This document shows, one piece after another, positions 1 through 7,917 of a stretch of 64,000 nucleotides of DNA. The position numbers and the translations under genes were made by a program. Source of the stretch: Candidatus Abawacabacteria bacterium (lineage in GTDB: Bacteria > Patescibacteriota > Gracilibacteria > RBG-16-42-10). Every line of letters starts with the position of its first letter. The stretch's first letter is position 1. The stretch covers positions 1 to 64,000 of the forward strand of contig JACQZO010000011.1 in NCBI GenBank assembly GCA_016207805.1, in the 5' to 3' direction. The notes under the pieces were generated by a model. The model worked only from the letters and a program-made list of their open reading frames with translations. It was not told the origin of the DNA and did no database searches.

Positions 1-79
1 ATTGGAGAAGGAGAAGGTTGTATGCATACCGAGAGGATCTTTGTCCTATGACAACAAGCTTCTCCTCTCCTTCCCCAAT
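1..79. other. Imperfect long hairpin, possible structured RNA
   Basis: The purine-rich left arm (about 1-21, built on GGAGAA units) pairs imperfectly with the pyrimidine-rich right arm (about 51-79). An inner pairing of CATA/TATG and GGA/TCC type lies between them. A second weaker pairing (GGAGG with CCTCC) occurs around 135-193. No gene is visible in 1-299 and I do not recognise a known RNA family (no RNase P, tmRNA or SRP landmarks). It could be a small RNA, a terminator-like element of a gene to the left, or a repeat. Confidence 0.35.
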
Positions 80-266
80 CTTACTTTCTCACCAACAAGA
101 TGTCATTTCTTCTTGGCTCTTCCTGTATATGACAATGGAGGGAGAGTTGTTAACTGAGCAGATGGGTCAGTCATTGAGTCTCTGAACCTCCTTCAATAAA
201 TAAGAATGAGATTTCTAGACAGCAATGACAATAAAGCTTATAAACTAACACAGAGCTGTAAAAATT

Positions 267-294
267 GGTCTCTTAGATTCTAGCTTCTATCATT
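267..294. repeat. Degenerate 7-base tandem repeat
   Basis: Units read GGTCTCT, TAGATTC, TAGCTTC, TATCATT, directly before the start codon at 300. The period is 7 and the consensus is close to the repeat at 21514-21548. On its own this would be weak; it is listed because the same 7-base period recurs at many other boundaries here. Confidence 0.4.
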
Positions 295-299
295 TCCAC

Positions 300-581
300 A
301 TGTCTGATCAGGAGAAAAAAATTGCTGCCATAAGTTATGTTCCTGGCTTAAGTATAGTTTGTTTATGGGGACGTACTGAACATTTTGTGCGCTTCCATGC
401 TCGTCAAGCATTAGTGTTGCATGTGTTTTTTTTGCTCTGGCTTTTTTTGCCTTGGTGGTGGCTTACGATGATTTTAGAATTAGGCGTATTTGGCTTAATC
501 GTCTTGGGATTTTATCATGCTTCTTTAGGTGCTGAATATGAATTGCCAGTAGTGAAGGAGCTTTTGGCCAGGAAAAAATAA
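300..581 (+). CDS. Small DUF4870-like membrane protein
   Basis: 93-residue integral membrane protein. It opens with a short polar N-terminus and the motif SYVPGLSIV, then FVRFHARQAL, then two hydrophobic segments (about residues 38-58 and 59-75). The VRFHARQAL block before a hydrophobic hairpin is the hallmark of the DUF4870/Tic20-like family of small membrane proteins. Function of the family in bacteria is unknown. It stands alone, preceded by a 7-base repeat and followed at once by a terminator shared with the convergent rpmG. Confidence 0.75.
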   Translation: MSDQEKKIAAISYVPGLSIVCLWGRTEHFVRFHARQALVLHVFFLLWLFLPWWWLTMILELGVFGLIVLGFYHASLGAEYELPVVKELLARKK

Positions 582-617
582 AAAAGCGATTACTTTAGTT
601 GGTAATCGCTTTTTTTG
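581..617. terminator. Bidirectional terminator between DUF4870 gene and rpmG
   Basis: A 13-bp perfect stem (581-593 with 602-614, core GCGATTAC/GTAATCGC), an 8-base loop, and A/T tracts on both sides. It serves the plus-strand gene ending at 581 and the minus-strand rpmG ending at 637. Confidence 0.85.
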
Positions 618-636
618 TTTGGGCAAAAAAGTACTC

Positions 637-828
637 TTATTTACCTTTCGTCTCAATAAATTCGACGTGTTTGCGAGCTACTTTAGAAAATTTCTTCAAA
701 CTTAATTTGTCTTGAGTGTTTTTCTTATTTTTTGTGGTGACATAAATGCGTTCTTTGCCTTTGCTGCCATCAGTTCGTGCGAAAGCATATTCTAGAGTCA
801 CCCAGTTACGATTTGTCTTCTTTGCCAT
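637..828 (-). CDS. rpmG: 50S ribosomal protein bL33
   Basis: 63 residues with the bL33 core [20 protein letters not shown] followed by KHVEFIETK at the C-terminus, which gives a confident family match. The zinc-binding Cys pairs found in some bL33 are absent, so this is the zinc-free form. A short insertion (RTDGSKGKE) sits between the first and second strands. It is a single-gene unit with an A-rich region upstream and the shared terminator downstream. Confidence 0.95.
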   Translation of the reverse strand: MAKKTNRNWVTLEYAFARTDGSKGKERIYVTTKNKKNTQDKLSLKKFSKVARKHVEFIETKGK

Positions 829-883
829 AAAAGCTTATTTAGAAAGCGTGGGTAATCTACAGTGCTCAAGAAAAAAAGTAAAG

Positions 884-1972
884 TTACACAATTTCTTTCT
901 CCCGCAATGCTTGATACAGTGTTCGCTTTTGTACAAGTACAGTACCGATTCCGGCAAAAGTAAGTAATACTTTCACGATACCACCCAAAAAGGGAATAGT
1001 GCCAACTAAGCTAATTGCACTAATACTAATTAGGAGATACAAAGCGCCCAAATATCTGTTATGTTCTTCATCTATTCTTTTTCCTAAGAGTTTTTGAGTA
1101 AGATAAAAAGCGATAGGTAATTGCCCAAGATAAATGAGCATGAGAGTAATGGTCAAAAGTATTAATCCTAGTGGTAGTCCAATGATTGTGACGGCCAGGA
1201 TAATTGTGGCCAGCATTGCTGTGATTATACTGATTAGGCCGATACCTAAACTTAACCAGAAATGTTGGCTCAAATAATCACTGTTTTTTTGTACTAAGCG
1301 AGCGAATAGATAGATAAACAATAAACCAATAAGCCAATAGGCAATGATTTGGATAATGAGATTGAGCCAATATTTAGTATTGAAGTAGATGCTCTCATGT
1401 TTTTTGTCTAAAGTGATTCGAGGGCCATCAATCTTCGCACCATTGTGCTGAATTACGCTACTTTGATCAGGAGCTTTCAAGGCGCCATAAATATGAGTGT
1501 TGCCACCCAAGATAGTGTTTTCAGCATCAGCTTTTACTGATCCCTTTACGCTATTATTAAGCTCAAATTTGCCACCTTCAATTCGGATATCACCATCTAC
1601 CGGGCCTGAAACCTTGATACTACCACCAAAGCCATTAAGATCTTTATTGATCTTGCCTTCACTAATAATCTCTCCGCCAATAAGACGCGCATGTTTGCCG
1701 ACAGTAGATTCTGAATGAAGATGTACTTTTCCTCCGGCAGCAATTAAATCACCTTTTATTTCTCCCCAAATATCTATCTCGCCTCCTGCAGCAATCAGGT
1801 CGCCATTTATTTGACCAGCGATACTAATTTTCCCAGCACTGACTATTAAATTATCCATAATTATAGTGCCTTTTTCTAGGGAAAAACTCTCACTCAATTG
1901 TATCTCTGCCGCTGAAACTGGCTTTGGTATGAGGATTGTTGCCAGAAAAATAGCAAGCAAGAGTTTGCGCAT
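884..1972 (-). CDS. Exported bactofilin-like beta-solenoid membrane protein
   Basis: 362 residues. A signal peptide (residues 1-22, cleavage near SAA) precedes about 170 residues of regular short repeats such as INGDLIAAGGEI and IKGDLIAAGGKV. These turns are typical of polymer-forming (bactofilin-like) beta-solenoids. Residues about 205-350 form four or so membrane segments. The design suggests an extracytoplasmic beta-helix anchored by a C-terminal membrane domain. Exact role unknown; cell-envelope scaffolding is an inference. It is divergent from the solute-binding protein gene, with about 95 bases between start codons. Confidence 0.7.
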   Translation of the reverse strand: MRKLLLAIFLATILIPKPVSAAEIQLSESFSLEKGTIIMDNLIVSAGKISIAGQINGDLIAAGGEIDIWGEIKGDLIAAGGKVHLHSESTVGKHARLIGGEIISEGKINKDLNGFGGSIKVSGPVDGDIRIEGGKFELNNSVKGSVKADAENTILGGNTHIYGALKAPDQSSVIQHNGAKIDGPRITLDKKHESIYFNTKYWLNLIIQIIAYWLIGLLFIYLFARLVQKNSDYLSQHFWLSLGIGLISIITAMLATIILAVTIIGLPLGLILLTITLMLIYLGQLPIAFYLTQKLLGKRIDEEHNRYLGALYLLISISAISLVGTIPFLGGIVKVLLTFAGIGTVLVQKRTLYQALREKEIV

Positions 1973-2017
1973 GCTGATATATTAAAGTCTGCGCCACTCT
2001 AACATAGCCAAGAAAGT

Positions 2018-2046
2018 TTGTCCCTGATATTACGATGCGCTATGAT
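2018..2046 (+). promoter_or_regulatory. Sigma70-type promoter for the solute-binding protein gene
   Basis: TTGTCC (2018-2023), 17-base spacer, TATGAT (2041-2046). The -10 box lies inside the longest open frame, which argues that translation begins downstream at 2068 rather than at 2035. Confidence 0.55.
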
Positions 2047-2067
2047 AATTTTGTCCTTAGTATCATT

Positions 2068-3441
2068 ATGAATTTTAGCAGCAGCCAAATTAAGCTATTT
2101 GCTATTGTAACAGGTGTAATTTTGGTGTTTGTACTTGCTTTCGCTTTTTTCTTGCGGCCTGGTGTGGGAGAAAAAAGTGATATTACTTTGACTATTTGGG
2201 GCGTAGGTGATGAGCAGGGAGACTTTCAAACAGTATTTCAAGACTTTATTATTTATGCTAAACAAGCGCCTCAATATCGCGGTGCGGCGATCAATATTGA
2301 ATATCGCTCCTGGCGCTCAGATGAATATGAAACGCTTTTATTGAATCAATTAGCAGAAGGTAAAGGCCCAGATATTTTTTATATTCACAATACGTGGTTA
2401 CCTAAATATCATAATAAATTATTACCGCTGCCAGCTGATCAATTGAGCTTGGATCAATTCAAAGAGGAATTTGTGCCGGTGACTTTCGATGATTTAGTAT
2501 ATGAAAAGAAAGTCTATGCTCTGCCACATTACGTTGACACCTTAGCTCTATACTACAATACCCAGCACTATCAGTCTGGTGCTTCAGGTAGTTCACGCCC
2601 TGCTAATACTTGGTCTGCTCTGAAGGCCCAGATTGCTGCTATGACTAGTAAGAATGGTAATCAGTTAACTCGCTCTGCCATAGGTTTGGGTACAATGAAA
2701 AATATTAAATACGCGGTAGATCTCATCTATTTGCAGTTGGTTCAACGCTCAGGCAAGCTCTGTCAAGAGGTTTGTACTGCTGTGAGTGTGAGTGATAATG
2801 TGCCTTTTAAAGAGGCAGTGAATGAATATACTGGTTTTAGTGACCCTAATAGTACCTATTATACTTGGGATAGTAATTATCTTAAGGGACATGAAAACAA
2901 TAATATCTTTAACGATATTGATGCTTTTATTCGTGGTCGAGTAAGCTCAGTTTTCGCATATGCAAGTGATTATCAGCAAATAAAAACTTTGGGCCAGGCA
3001 AACAATTTGAACTTTGCTATTGCGGAGGTTCCTCAATTAGACGCTGCCGCTCGTGATAATGAAAGGATTACCTTTGCTAACTATTGGTCCATGGCAGTAA
3101 GCCGTAATAGCGGCCATCCTCAATTGGCTTGGGACTTTATTAAGTATTTTACTACGGCGCCAATACTTGCTAAGTTTTATGAGGAGCATCCTCGTCCAGT
3201 AAGCAGAGAAGATATGATCAACACTAGTACAGAAAATCCTTTGCGTGTATTTGATCGTCAGGCAAAGTATGCTAAAAGCGTAATAGTGTATGATGATGCT
3301 CGTTTTACCCAGATTCTATCTGATAATATCGAGGATATCGTCAACAAAAATAGTACTTTGATTGGGGCATTACAAAAAATGGAAGCTGAGCTTAATAAGG
3401 TTCTCGCTCCTTATGCACAGCTTCCTAGTAGTGATTTATAG
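2068..3441 (+). CDS. Extracellular solute-binding protein, family 1
   Basis: 457 residues from the start at 2068 (an in-frame ATG at 2035 lies upstream of the promoter -10 box). A hydrophobic N-terminal anchor (about residues 8-30) is followed by a periplasmic-binding-protein fold. Recognisable blocks are LLNQLAEGKGPDIFYIHNTW, the alternation KKVYALPHYVDTLALYYNTQHY, and the late block NYWSMAVSRNSGHPQLAWDFIKYF. This is the sugar-binding (MalE/UgpB-like) class. No ABC permease or ATPase genes are adjacent, so it may work with unlinked transporter genes or as a surface binding protein. The anchor has no lipobox Cys. Confidence 0.8.
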   Translation: MNFSSSQIKLFAIVTGVILVFVLAFAFFLRPGVGEKSDITLTIWGVGDEQGDFQTVFQDFIIYAKQAPQYRGAAINIEYRSWRSDEYETLLLNQLAEGKGPDIFYIHNTWLPKYHNKLLPLPADQLSLDQFKEEFVPVTFDDLVYEKKVYALPHYVDTLALYYNTQHYQSGASGSSRPANTWSALKAQIAAMTSKNGNQLTRSAIGLGTMKNIKYAVDLIYLQLVQRSGKLCQEVCTAVSVSDNVPFKEAVNEYTGFSDPNSTYYTWDSNYLKGHENNNIFNDIDAFIRGRVSSVFAYASDYQQIKTLGQANNLNFAIAEVPQLDAAARDNERITFANYWSMAVSRNSGHPQLAWDFIKYFTTAPILAKFYEEHPRPVSREDMINTSTENPLRVFDRQAKYAKSVIVYDDARFTQILSDNIEDIVNKNSTLIGALQKMEAELNKVLAPYAQLPSSDL

Positions 3442-3443
3442 CA

Positions 3444-3473
3444 TTGACTCATATATGAACTATATAGTAGAAT
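3444..3473 (+). promoter_or_regulatory. Promoter for the first pilin-like gene
   Basis: TTGACT (3444-3449), 18-base spacer, TAGAAT (3468-3473), placed between the upstream stop codon and the pilin-like start at 3560. Confidence 0.55.
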
Positions 3474-3559
3474 TAAACGAAACTAACAAAAATCACATGT
3501 TTTCAGTCAAAGCAATTAATCAACAAGTAGCTAAAAAACAACGAAAGGGGGTGAGTACG

Positions 3560-3919
3560 ATGCGCCGTCTCACTGATGCTCTCGGTAAAGCCGCTTTAAT
3601 GGTAGCACTTTCTGCTCCTGTTCAAGCTTTCGCCGAAAGTGGTTTAGGTCAAAGCACTATTCCACGTCCAGAAAATCTTTCTGGTACACCTTTCTTGCAA
3701 TTGCTAACTAATATTATCAATTTTATTTTGGGTTTAGTTGGTACTATTGCAGTATTGATGTTGATCTGGGGAGGATTTAATTATCTCACTTCAGCTGGTA
3801 ACTCTGAAAATACTAAGAAAGCAAAGCAAACTATTATCTATGCAATCATAGGTATTATCATTATTGCTCTTTCATACCAAATTGTTCGCTTTATTACTGG
3901 TACAATTTCAGGTCTATAA
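3560..3919 (+). CDS. T4SS pilin-like (TrbC/VirB2-type) membrane protein
   Basis: 119 residues from ATG 3560. This start is chosen because a strong ribosome-binding site (GGGGGTG, about 3547-3553) sits just upstream, one of the few in this window. A signal peptide ends near QAFAES. Two membrane segments then flank the conserved loop FNYLTSAGNSENTKKAKQTI. That two-helix layout with a cytoplasmic TSAGN...KKAK loop is diagnostic of the T4SS_pilin/TrbC-VirB2-like family abundant in Patescibacteria. Whether it makes pili is unproven. It has its own promoter and terminator, and a diverged paralogue follows. Confidence 0.8.
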   Translation: MRRLTDALGKAALMVALSAPVQAFAESGLGQSTIPRPENLSGTPFLQLLTNIINFILGLVGTIAVLMLIWGGFNYLTSAGNSENTKKAKQTIIYAIIGIIIIALSYQIVRFITGTISGL

Positions 3920-3948
3920 TTTAGGTAGTATTTATTCTGCCTTTTTAG

Positions 3949-3986
3949 AAAGGACCTTAGCGCATTTGTTAAGGTCCTTTTATTTT
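3949..3986 (+). terminator. Terminator after the first pilin-like gene
   Basis: An 11-bp stem (3949-3959 with 3969-3979/80, core AAGGACCTTA/TTAAGGTCCTT), a 9-base loop and a T-rich tail. It separates the two pilin-like genes, so the second needs another start of transcription or read-through. Confidence 0.8.
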
Positions 3987-3996
3987 CTCCTTCTCT

Positions 3997-4440
3997 ATGC
4001 TGCCACTTTCTTACTTTGCTACCTATTTAGTACAAAATGGTTTTACTACTCAAGGTTTTCATGTCCCGGACTTTTTGGCTAGTAGGACTGATTTCCTTAG
4101 TTCTGGTAGTCAAATTTTAAACTGGATTTTAGGATTTGTCGGTACAGTAGCCTTTCTCATTATTCTTTGGGCTGGCTTAACGATGGTGACGTCAGCTGGT
4201 AATAGTGACCGGATCAAAAAAGCTAGATCGGCTTTAATCTATACTTTCATTGGTATAGTAATAATTGCCGTATCATATGTATTTGTGCAACTAATTACTT
4301 GGTACCTTTCACCAGCTAATCAAGCGACTATTCCACCTTCACCAGCTGCCAGTCCGAGGGTAGGATTACCAGTGACTAATAGTACTGTGCCGCTTTTAGA
4401 GAGACAGTTTACTGTCGTCGCTACGCCAAGTAGGCGTTAG
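3997..4440 (+). CDS. Second T4SS pilin-like membrane protein
   Basis: 147 residues, paralogous to the preceding gene. It has the same two-helix hairpin with loop MVTSAGNSDRIKKARSALIY, plus a proline-rich tail (residues about 110-147). The start at 3997 comes a few bases after the terminator of the first gene and gives no convincing signal peptide. A hydrophobic signal-like stretch exists just upstream but in another frame. Either the N-terminus uses a different start or a frameshift has removed the signal peptide. No ribosome-binding site is visible. It runs convergently to within 6 bases of the recombinase gene. Confidence 0.7.
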   Translation: MLPLSYFATYLVQNGFTTQGFHVPDFLASRTDFLSSGSQILNWILGFVGTVAFLIILWAGLTMVTSAGNSDRIKKARSALIYTFIGIVIIAVSYVFVQLITWYLSPANQATIPPSPAASPRVGLPVTNSTVPLLERQFTVVATPSRR

Positions 4441-4446
4441 GTGCTA

Positions 4447-5370
4447 TTAGCGATGAAACTTCTTGTGAATATCCTTTAAGCGATTGTCGGTCAAATGGGT
4501 ATATATCTGCGTAGTGGTAATACTAGCATGTCCCAGTAATTCTTGAACTGAACGCAAATCAGCACCATTTTGTAGCAAATTAGTGGCAAAGGAATGGCGC
4601 AAGGTGTGTGGGGTTACATGTTTCAGAATATTAGCTTTAAATGCATACGTACGTATCATTTTTTGAATACTTAATGGTGTTAGGCGGCGATGTTCGCCAG
4701 TGCTTTTTGCTCCTTTGTCACGAGATCCGCGATAATTGATAAAAAGTGGCTTCCAGGTGTCCTCACGAGTGGCTAAATAGTTCAGTACAGCCTTTTTAGC
4801 ATGGTCACTAATAAAGACAATACGGACTTTATTGCCCTTGCCCCGTATTGTGAACTCTTGCTTTTCTAGATCTACGCGATCTCTATCCAAACTAACCAAT
4901 TCACTAACTCGTAAACCAGTAGAATAAAGTAGTTCTACAATCGCTTTGTCCCTTATACCCACAACCTTTTTAGTATTGATAGCGGAGAACAGCTTATTTA
5001 ATTCTTTTTGTTCCAAGAATTCTACGGTTCTTTGTTCCAACTTGCCCACCTCTATTTTTTCAGGGTTTAAGCTTGGTATGTCCATTTTGCCTAAATATCT
5101 CAAAAAAGCGCGCAAGGCAATAATATGATAGCTTTGGGTTTTTTTACTCAGAGGCAAACCATGTTTGTCATTTAATCGGTTGAGATATAAACGATACTTT
5201 TGTATTATTGGCAACGTAATTTCTACTGGTTTGATTAAACCAGCAAAATCAACAAAGCGCATCAGATAGTGCTGATAGTTGAGAATAGTCTTGAAAGACT
5301 GATTTTTATTTAATTCAGCATCTTCCAGAAACTCGGTGATATAATCTACGACACTTTTATTGTCCTCCAT
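4447..5370 (-). CDS. Tyrosine recombinase, XerC/XerD type
   Basis: 307 residues, normal length for Xer recombinases. It has an N-terminal SAM-like core-binding domain (about 8-95) and a C-terminal catalytic domain (about 118-300). The catalytic set is complete: Arg154 (TGLRVSEL), Lys178 (GKGNK), His255 and Arg258 (HTLRHSFA), His281 (LGHAS) and Tyr290 (IYTH). It probably resolves chromosome dimers at dif. Many Patescibacteria carry a single Xer. No dif-like site was recognised. The tRNA-Gln lies 200 bases upstream, which also permits an integrase reading, but the sequence is of housekeeping Xer type. Confidence 0.88.
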   Translation of the reverse strand: MEDNKSVVDYITEFLEDAELNKNQSFKTILNYQHYLMRFVDFAGLIKPVEITLPIIQKYRLYLNRLNDKHGLPLSKKTQSYHIIALRAFLRYLGKMDIPSLNPEKIEVGKLEQRTVEFLEQKELNKLFSAINTKKVVGIRDKAIVELLYSTGLRVSELVSLDRDRVDLEKQEFTIRGKGNKVRIVFISDHAKKAVLNYLATREDTWKPLFINYRGSRDKGAKSTGEHRRLTPLSIQKMIRTYAFKANILKHVTPHTLRHSFATNLLQNGADLRSVQELLGHASITTTQIYTHLTDNRLKDIHKKFHR

Positions 5371-5573
5371 TGTAATATAAAAGCTCTCTTATTCTACTGT
5401 TCTTTTTTGCTACTGCAATCTAGATAAAGCCTCATTTTATTCTAATGCTATTGAGTAACTTATTTGGGAAATGGTGTTTCTTTGCAGGAAAAAAGTATAT
5501 GGACGATGCAATTGATGCGTTTAAGCAATTCTTATAGTCAAAAAAAAACTTTTACGCTAAAATGCGGCCGCAA

Positions 5574-5647
5574 TCGGGGATCGTCTAATGGTAGGACAAC
5601 AGCCTCTGGAGCTGTGAGTTGGGGTTCGAGTCCCTATCCCCGAACCA
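5574..5647 (+). tRNA. tRNA-Gln (anticodon CUG)
   Basis: A full cloverleaf can be drawn. The acceptor stem pairs 5574-5580 with 5637-5643, the D arm contains AATGGTAG, and the anticodon stem pairs 5599-5603 with 5611-5615. The loop has anticodon CTG at 5606-5608. The T loop is TTCGAGT, and the discriminator A plus CCA are encoded (5644-5647). A TAAAAT box at 5558-5563 may be its -10 element. CUG reads CAG; a UUG-type tRNA-Gln would be expected elsewhere in the genome. Confidence 0.93.
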
Positions 5648-5775
5648 GCCTGCGCGTAGCCGCTTCGGCTGGCGGGGCCAGAACTGCTTATTTTTATATA
5701 TCTGCTTTTAGAATATGCGCTCTCAGTTGAGCCAGCGCAGTGCTAGGCTGCCGAAGAGGCGACTAGCGCGTAGGC
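5648..5775. repeat. GC-rich inverted repeat after tRNA-Gln
   Basis: The left arm (5648-5673) and right arm (about 5746-5775) are imperfect inverted copies sharing GCCT, CGCG, TAG, CGC and TTCGGC blocks. Each arm also has a small hairpin (AGCCG/CGGCT; GCC/GGC). The arms are much richer in GC than the surroundings. The element resembles REP-like or attachment-site structures. No gene is visible in 5648-5846. Confidence 0.5.
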
Positions 5776-5820
5776 ATGCCATATTGTCAAAGATTGTTTT
5801 GTCGATCATTGATAGCCTAG

Positions 5821-5848
5821 CCTTATTCCTGGTCCCTTATTCCTTATT
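5821..5848. repeat. 7-base tandem repeat (CCTTATT)
   Basis: Units CCTTATT, CCTGGTC, CCTTATT, CCTTATT in exact 7-base register. It overlaps the stop codon of the minus-strand gene that ends at 5847. Confidence 0.65.
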
Positions 5849-6662
5849 ACATACTCAGATCGAAACATCTTCCTAGCCAGAATCGATTCCATTGATGAAG
5901 GGCTTGGGCTCTTAGACGAGTCAAGTTATTTGCTGATCTTAGCCTAATTAAGGAGAAATCAACTAAATGAATTGTACTGCGCTGGCCATTCTCAGGAGTT
6001 ATTACAATATTTGCTATTGCCGGTGTTAGGTCTGGATCTCGCCACCATGTTGGAGCCTCCTGAGGCATCAATGGGAAAAGCCCTCTGTTTCGCAATATTA
6101 AACCAGCTGCAATGCCCGGAGTGACCAATAACTTGTCGAGAACTTTGTCTCTATGAGGCTTGAATTCAGATAAAAGACACTGTGCTGCTCCTGCTAAACC
6201 CATCGGATCAATACTGACACCATGTTCAGCCATAGCTGCTCTATTCATTTGTAATAATGAATCTATTTGCTTACGGACGTCGGCCGAAGTAGCTATATCT
6301 GCTGGTCGCACATGACGAGCATGCGGAATCCTAGCTTGACCAATGATATAACCCGCAGTTTTGTCGGGCAGCACTCGAGCAGGAGGAATAAATGGTGCAA
6401 AGAGCTTCCTGCTCATATCTAACAATTCTCGGATATTGTTTATGTCTCCAGGTACTTTAGGTACTTTGAGCAATTCGCTAGGGTTCCTTAGATTCTCATA
6501 TACTCGGTGATCCGATCCTTCAGCAAATAATTTGCCGAAGGATATGTCAGGAGTTTCTCTTGAGCCGTCCATAAATTTTTTTACTGCCAATATTAGCAGA
6601 TCTATCAGGATATTGCCATGTCCCATTACTTGCGTATTGTTTGCTGACTTGGCATGCTGCAC
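5847..6662 (-). CDS. Divergent protein-kinase-like protein, function unknown
   Basis: 271 residues. I do not recognise a named family. Several features fit a stripped-down kinase fold: a glycine-containing loop FAEGSDHRVYE (46-56), a Lys in LLKVPK (Lys66), a hinge-like AGYIIGQARI, an aspartate in GVSIDPMGLAG (Asp152) and NIVITP...IHLVDFSLIR with Asp235-Phe236 in a DFG-like position. The canonical HRD catalytic motif is not evident. It could be an aminoglycoside-phosphotransferase-like kinase, a pseudokinase or something else. Start codons 6662 or 6626 are possible. It is divergent from lysA with only 11 bases between, so promoters must lie inside the opposite gene. Confidence 0.55.
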   Translation of the reverse strand: MQHAKSANNTQVMGHGNILIDLLILAVKKFMDGSRETPDISFGKLFAEGSDHRVYENLRNPSELLKVPKVPGDINNIRELLDMSRKLFAPFIPPARVLPDKTAGYIIGQARIPHARHVRPADIATSADVRKQIDSLLQMNRAAMAEHGVSIDPMGLAGAAQCLLSEFKPHRDKVLDKLLVTPGIAAGLILRNRGLFPLMPQEAPTWWRDPDLTPAIANIVITPENGQRSTIHLVDFSLIRLRSANNLTRLRAQALHQWNRFWLGRCFDLSM

Positions 6663-6673
6663 CTGCTCGAAAT

Positions 6674-7915
6674 ATGATTATGAAAAAGTTATTACCGTTT
6701 ACATTGTCCCAGGTGCAGAAGTGGGTAAATACTTATCCAACGCCTTTTTATGTTTATGATGAGAGGGGAATCAGAAATATTTGTCGAAGATTAAAAAAAG
6801 CCTTTTCTTGGTTAGACTTCAAACAGTATTATGCTGTGAAAGCTTTGCCTAACCCCAGCATCTTGCAGATATTAAAAGATGAGGGTTTGGGAGCTGATTG
6901 CAGTTCTTTAGCGGAGTTATACTTGGCAGAAATGGCAGGTATATCAGGTCAAGATATTATGTACACTTCTAATAACACTCTTGATGAGGAATTTCAGAAA
7001 GCCCATCAAATGGGGGCGATTATAAACCTTGATGATATTAGCCATATTGAGCCTTTAGAAAGGGTGGTGGGAATTCCTGAAATACTATCTTTTCGCTTTA
7101 ATCCTGGAAAATTGCGTGAGGGAAATAGTATTATCGGCAAACCGGAGGAAGCAAAGTATGGCCTCACTAAAGATCAATTGTTTAAGGCTTATCAAATCAT
7201 GCAACAAAAGGGCGTGAAGCGTTTTGGTATTCACACTATGATCGCTTCTAATGAGCTAGATCCTGACTATTTTGTTAAAACTGCAGAAATGCTATTTGAT
7301 TTAGTAATCGAGCTGAAGCAAAAATTAGGTATTAGTTGTGAAATAGTAAATATTGGGGGTGGGGTTGGTATTCCTTATAAACCAGAACAAGATGAAGTGG
7401 ATCTTGAATATATGGGGAATGAGATACAAAAGTTATACCAACAGAAAGTGATACAAGCAGGTCTGCAGCCTTTTACGCTAGCTATGGAATGTGGTCGACT
7501 CATTACGGGGCCGTATGGATATCTAGTTACTCGGGCTATTCGCCATAAAAACACTTATAAAAACTATGTAGGGGTTGATGCCTGTATGGCCAATCTGATG
7601 CGTCCTGGTATGTATGGTGCCTATCATCATATTAGTGTGCTTGGTAAGGAGCAGACTGCTTTGGATCATGTTTATGATATTACTGGTGGTCTTTGTGAAA
7701 ATAATGATAAGTTTGCTATTGATCGAGCATTGCCCCAAATCTCTGATGGCGATATTTTAGTAATTCACGATGCTGGCGCGCATGGCCATGCTATGGGCTT
7801 TAATTACAATGGCAAGTTGCGCTCAGCAGAATTTTTGCTTCGAGAAAATAGTGAATTACAAATGATTCGTAGAGGGGAAACTCTCGATGATCATTTTGCC
7901 ACTCTTAAGTTCTAA
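6674..7915 (+). CDS. lysA: Diaminopimelate decarboxylase
   Basis: 413 residues from ATG 6674 (ATG 6680 is also possible; the longer frame would run into the divergent gene). PLP-dependent alanine-racemase-fold decarboxylase that converts meso-diaminopimelate to L-lysine. The PLP lysine is in YYAVKALPNP. The PLP phosphate-binding NIGGGVGIPYKPE is present, as are ECGRLITGPYGYLV, the active-site cysteine block GGLCENND and the tail GFNYNGKLRSAEFLL. The set matches the clostridial/archaeal-type DAP decarboxylase with its HTMIASNELD block. No other lysine pathway gene is in the window, so it may act in isolation or in envelope amino-acid supply. Confidence 0.92.
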   Translation: MIMKKLLPFTLSQVQKWVNTYPTPFYVYDERGIRNICRRLKKAFSWLDFKQYYAVKALPNPSILQILKDEGLGADCSSLAELYLAEMAGISGQDIMYTSNNTLDEEFQKAHQMGAIINLDDISHIEPLERVVGIPEILSFRFNPGKLREGNSIIGKPEEAKYGLTKDQLFKAYQIMQQKGVKRFGIHTMIASNELDPDYFVKTAEMLFDLVIELKQKLGISCEIVNIGGGVGIPYKPEQDEVDLEYMGNEIQKLYQQKVIQAGLQPFTLAMECGRLITGPYGYLVTRAIRHKNTYKNYVGVDACMANLMRPGMYGAYHHISVLGKEQTALDHVYDITGGLCENNDKFAIDRALPQISDGDILVIHDAGAHGHAMGFNYNGKLRSAEFLLRENSELQMIRRGETLDDHFATLKF

Positions 7916-7917
7916 AA

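Noticed and set aside
3362-3559. N-terminal extension of the first pilin-like gene
   Set aside because: It overlaps the solute-binding gene and promoter; the strong ribosome-binding site and signal peptide point to ATG 3560.
5464-5730. 88-residue plus-strand frame
   Set aside because: It contains the whole tRNA-Gln and a GC-rich repeat; the composition is not protein-like.
4447-5775. Integrated element next to tRNA-Gln
   Set aside because: The recombinase is of housekeeping Xer type, and no second attachment site or phage/plasmid genes were seen; kept only as a low-interest finding.
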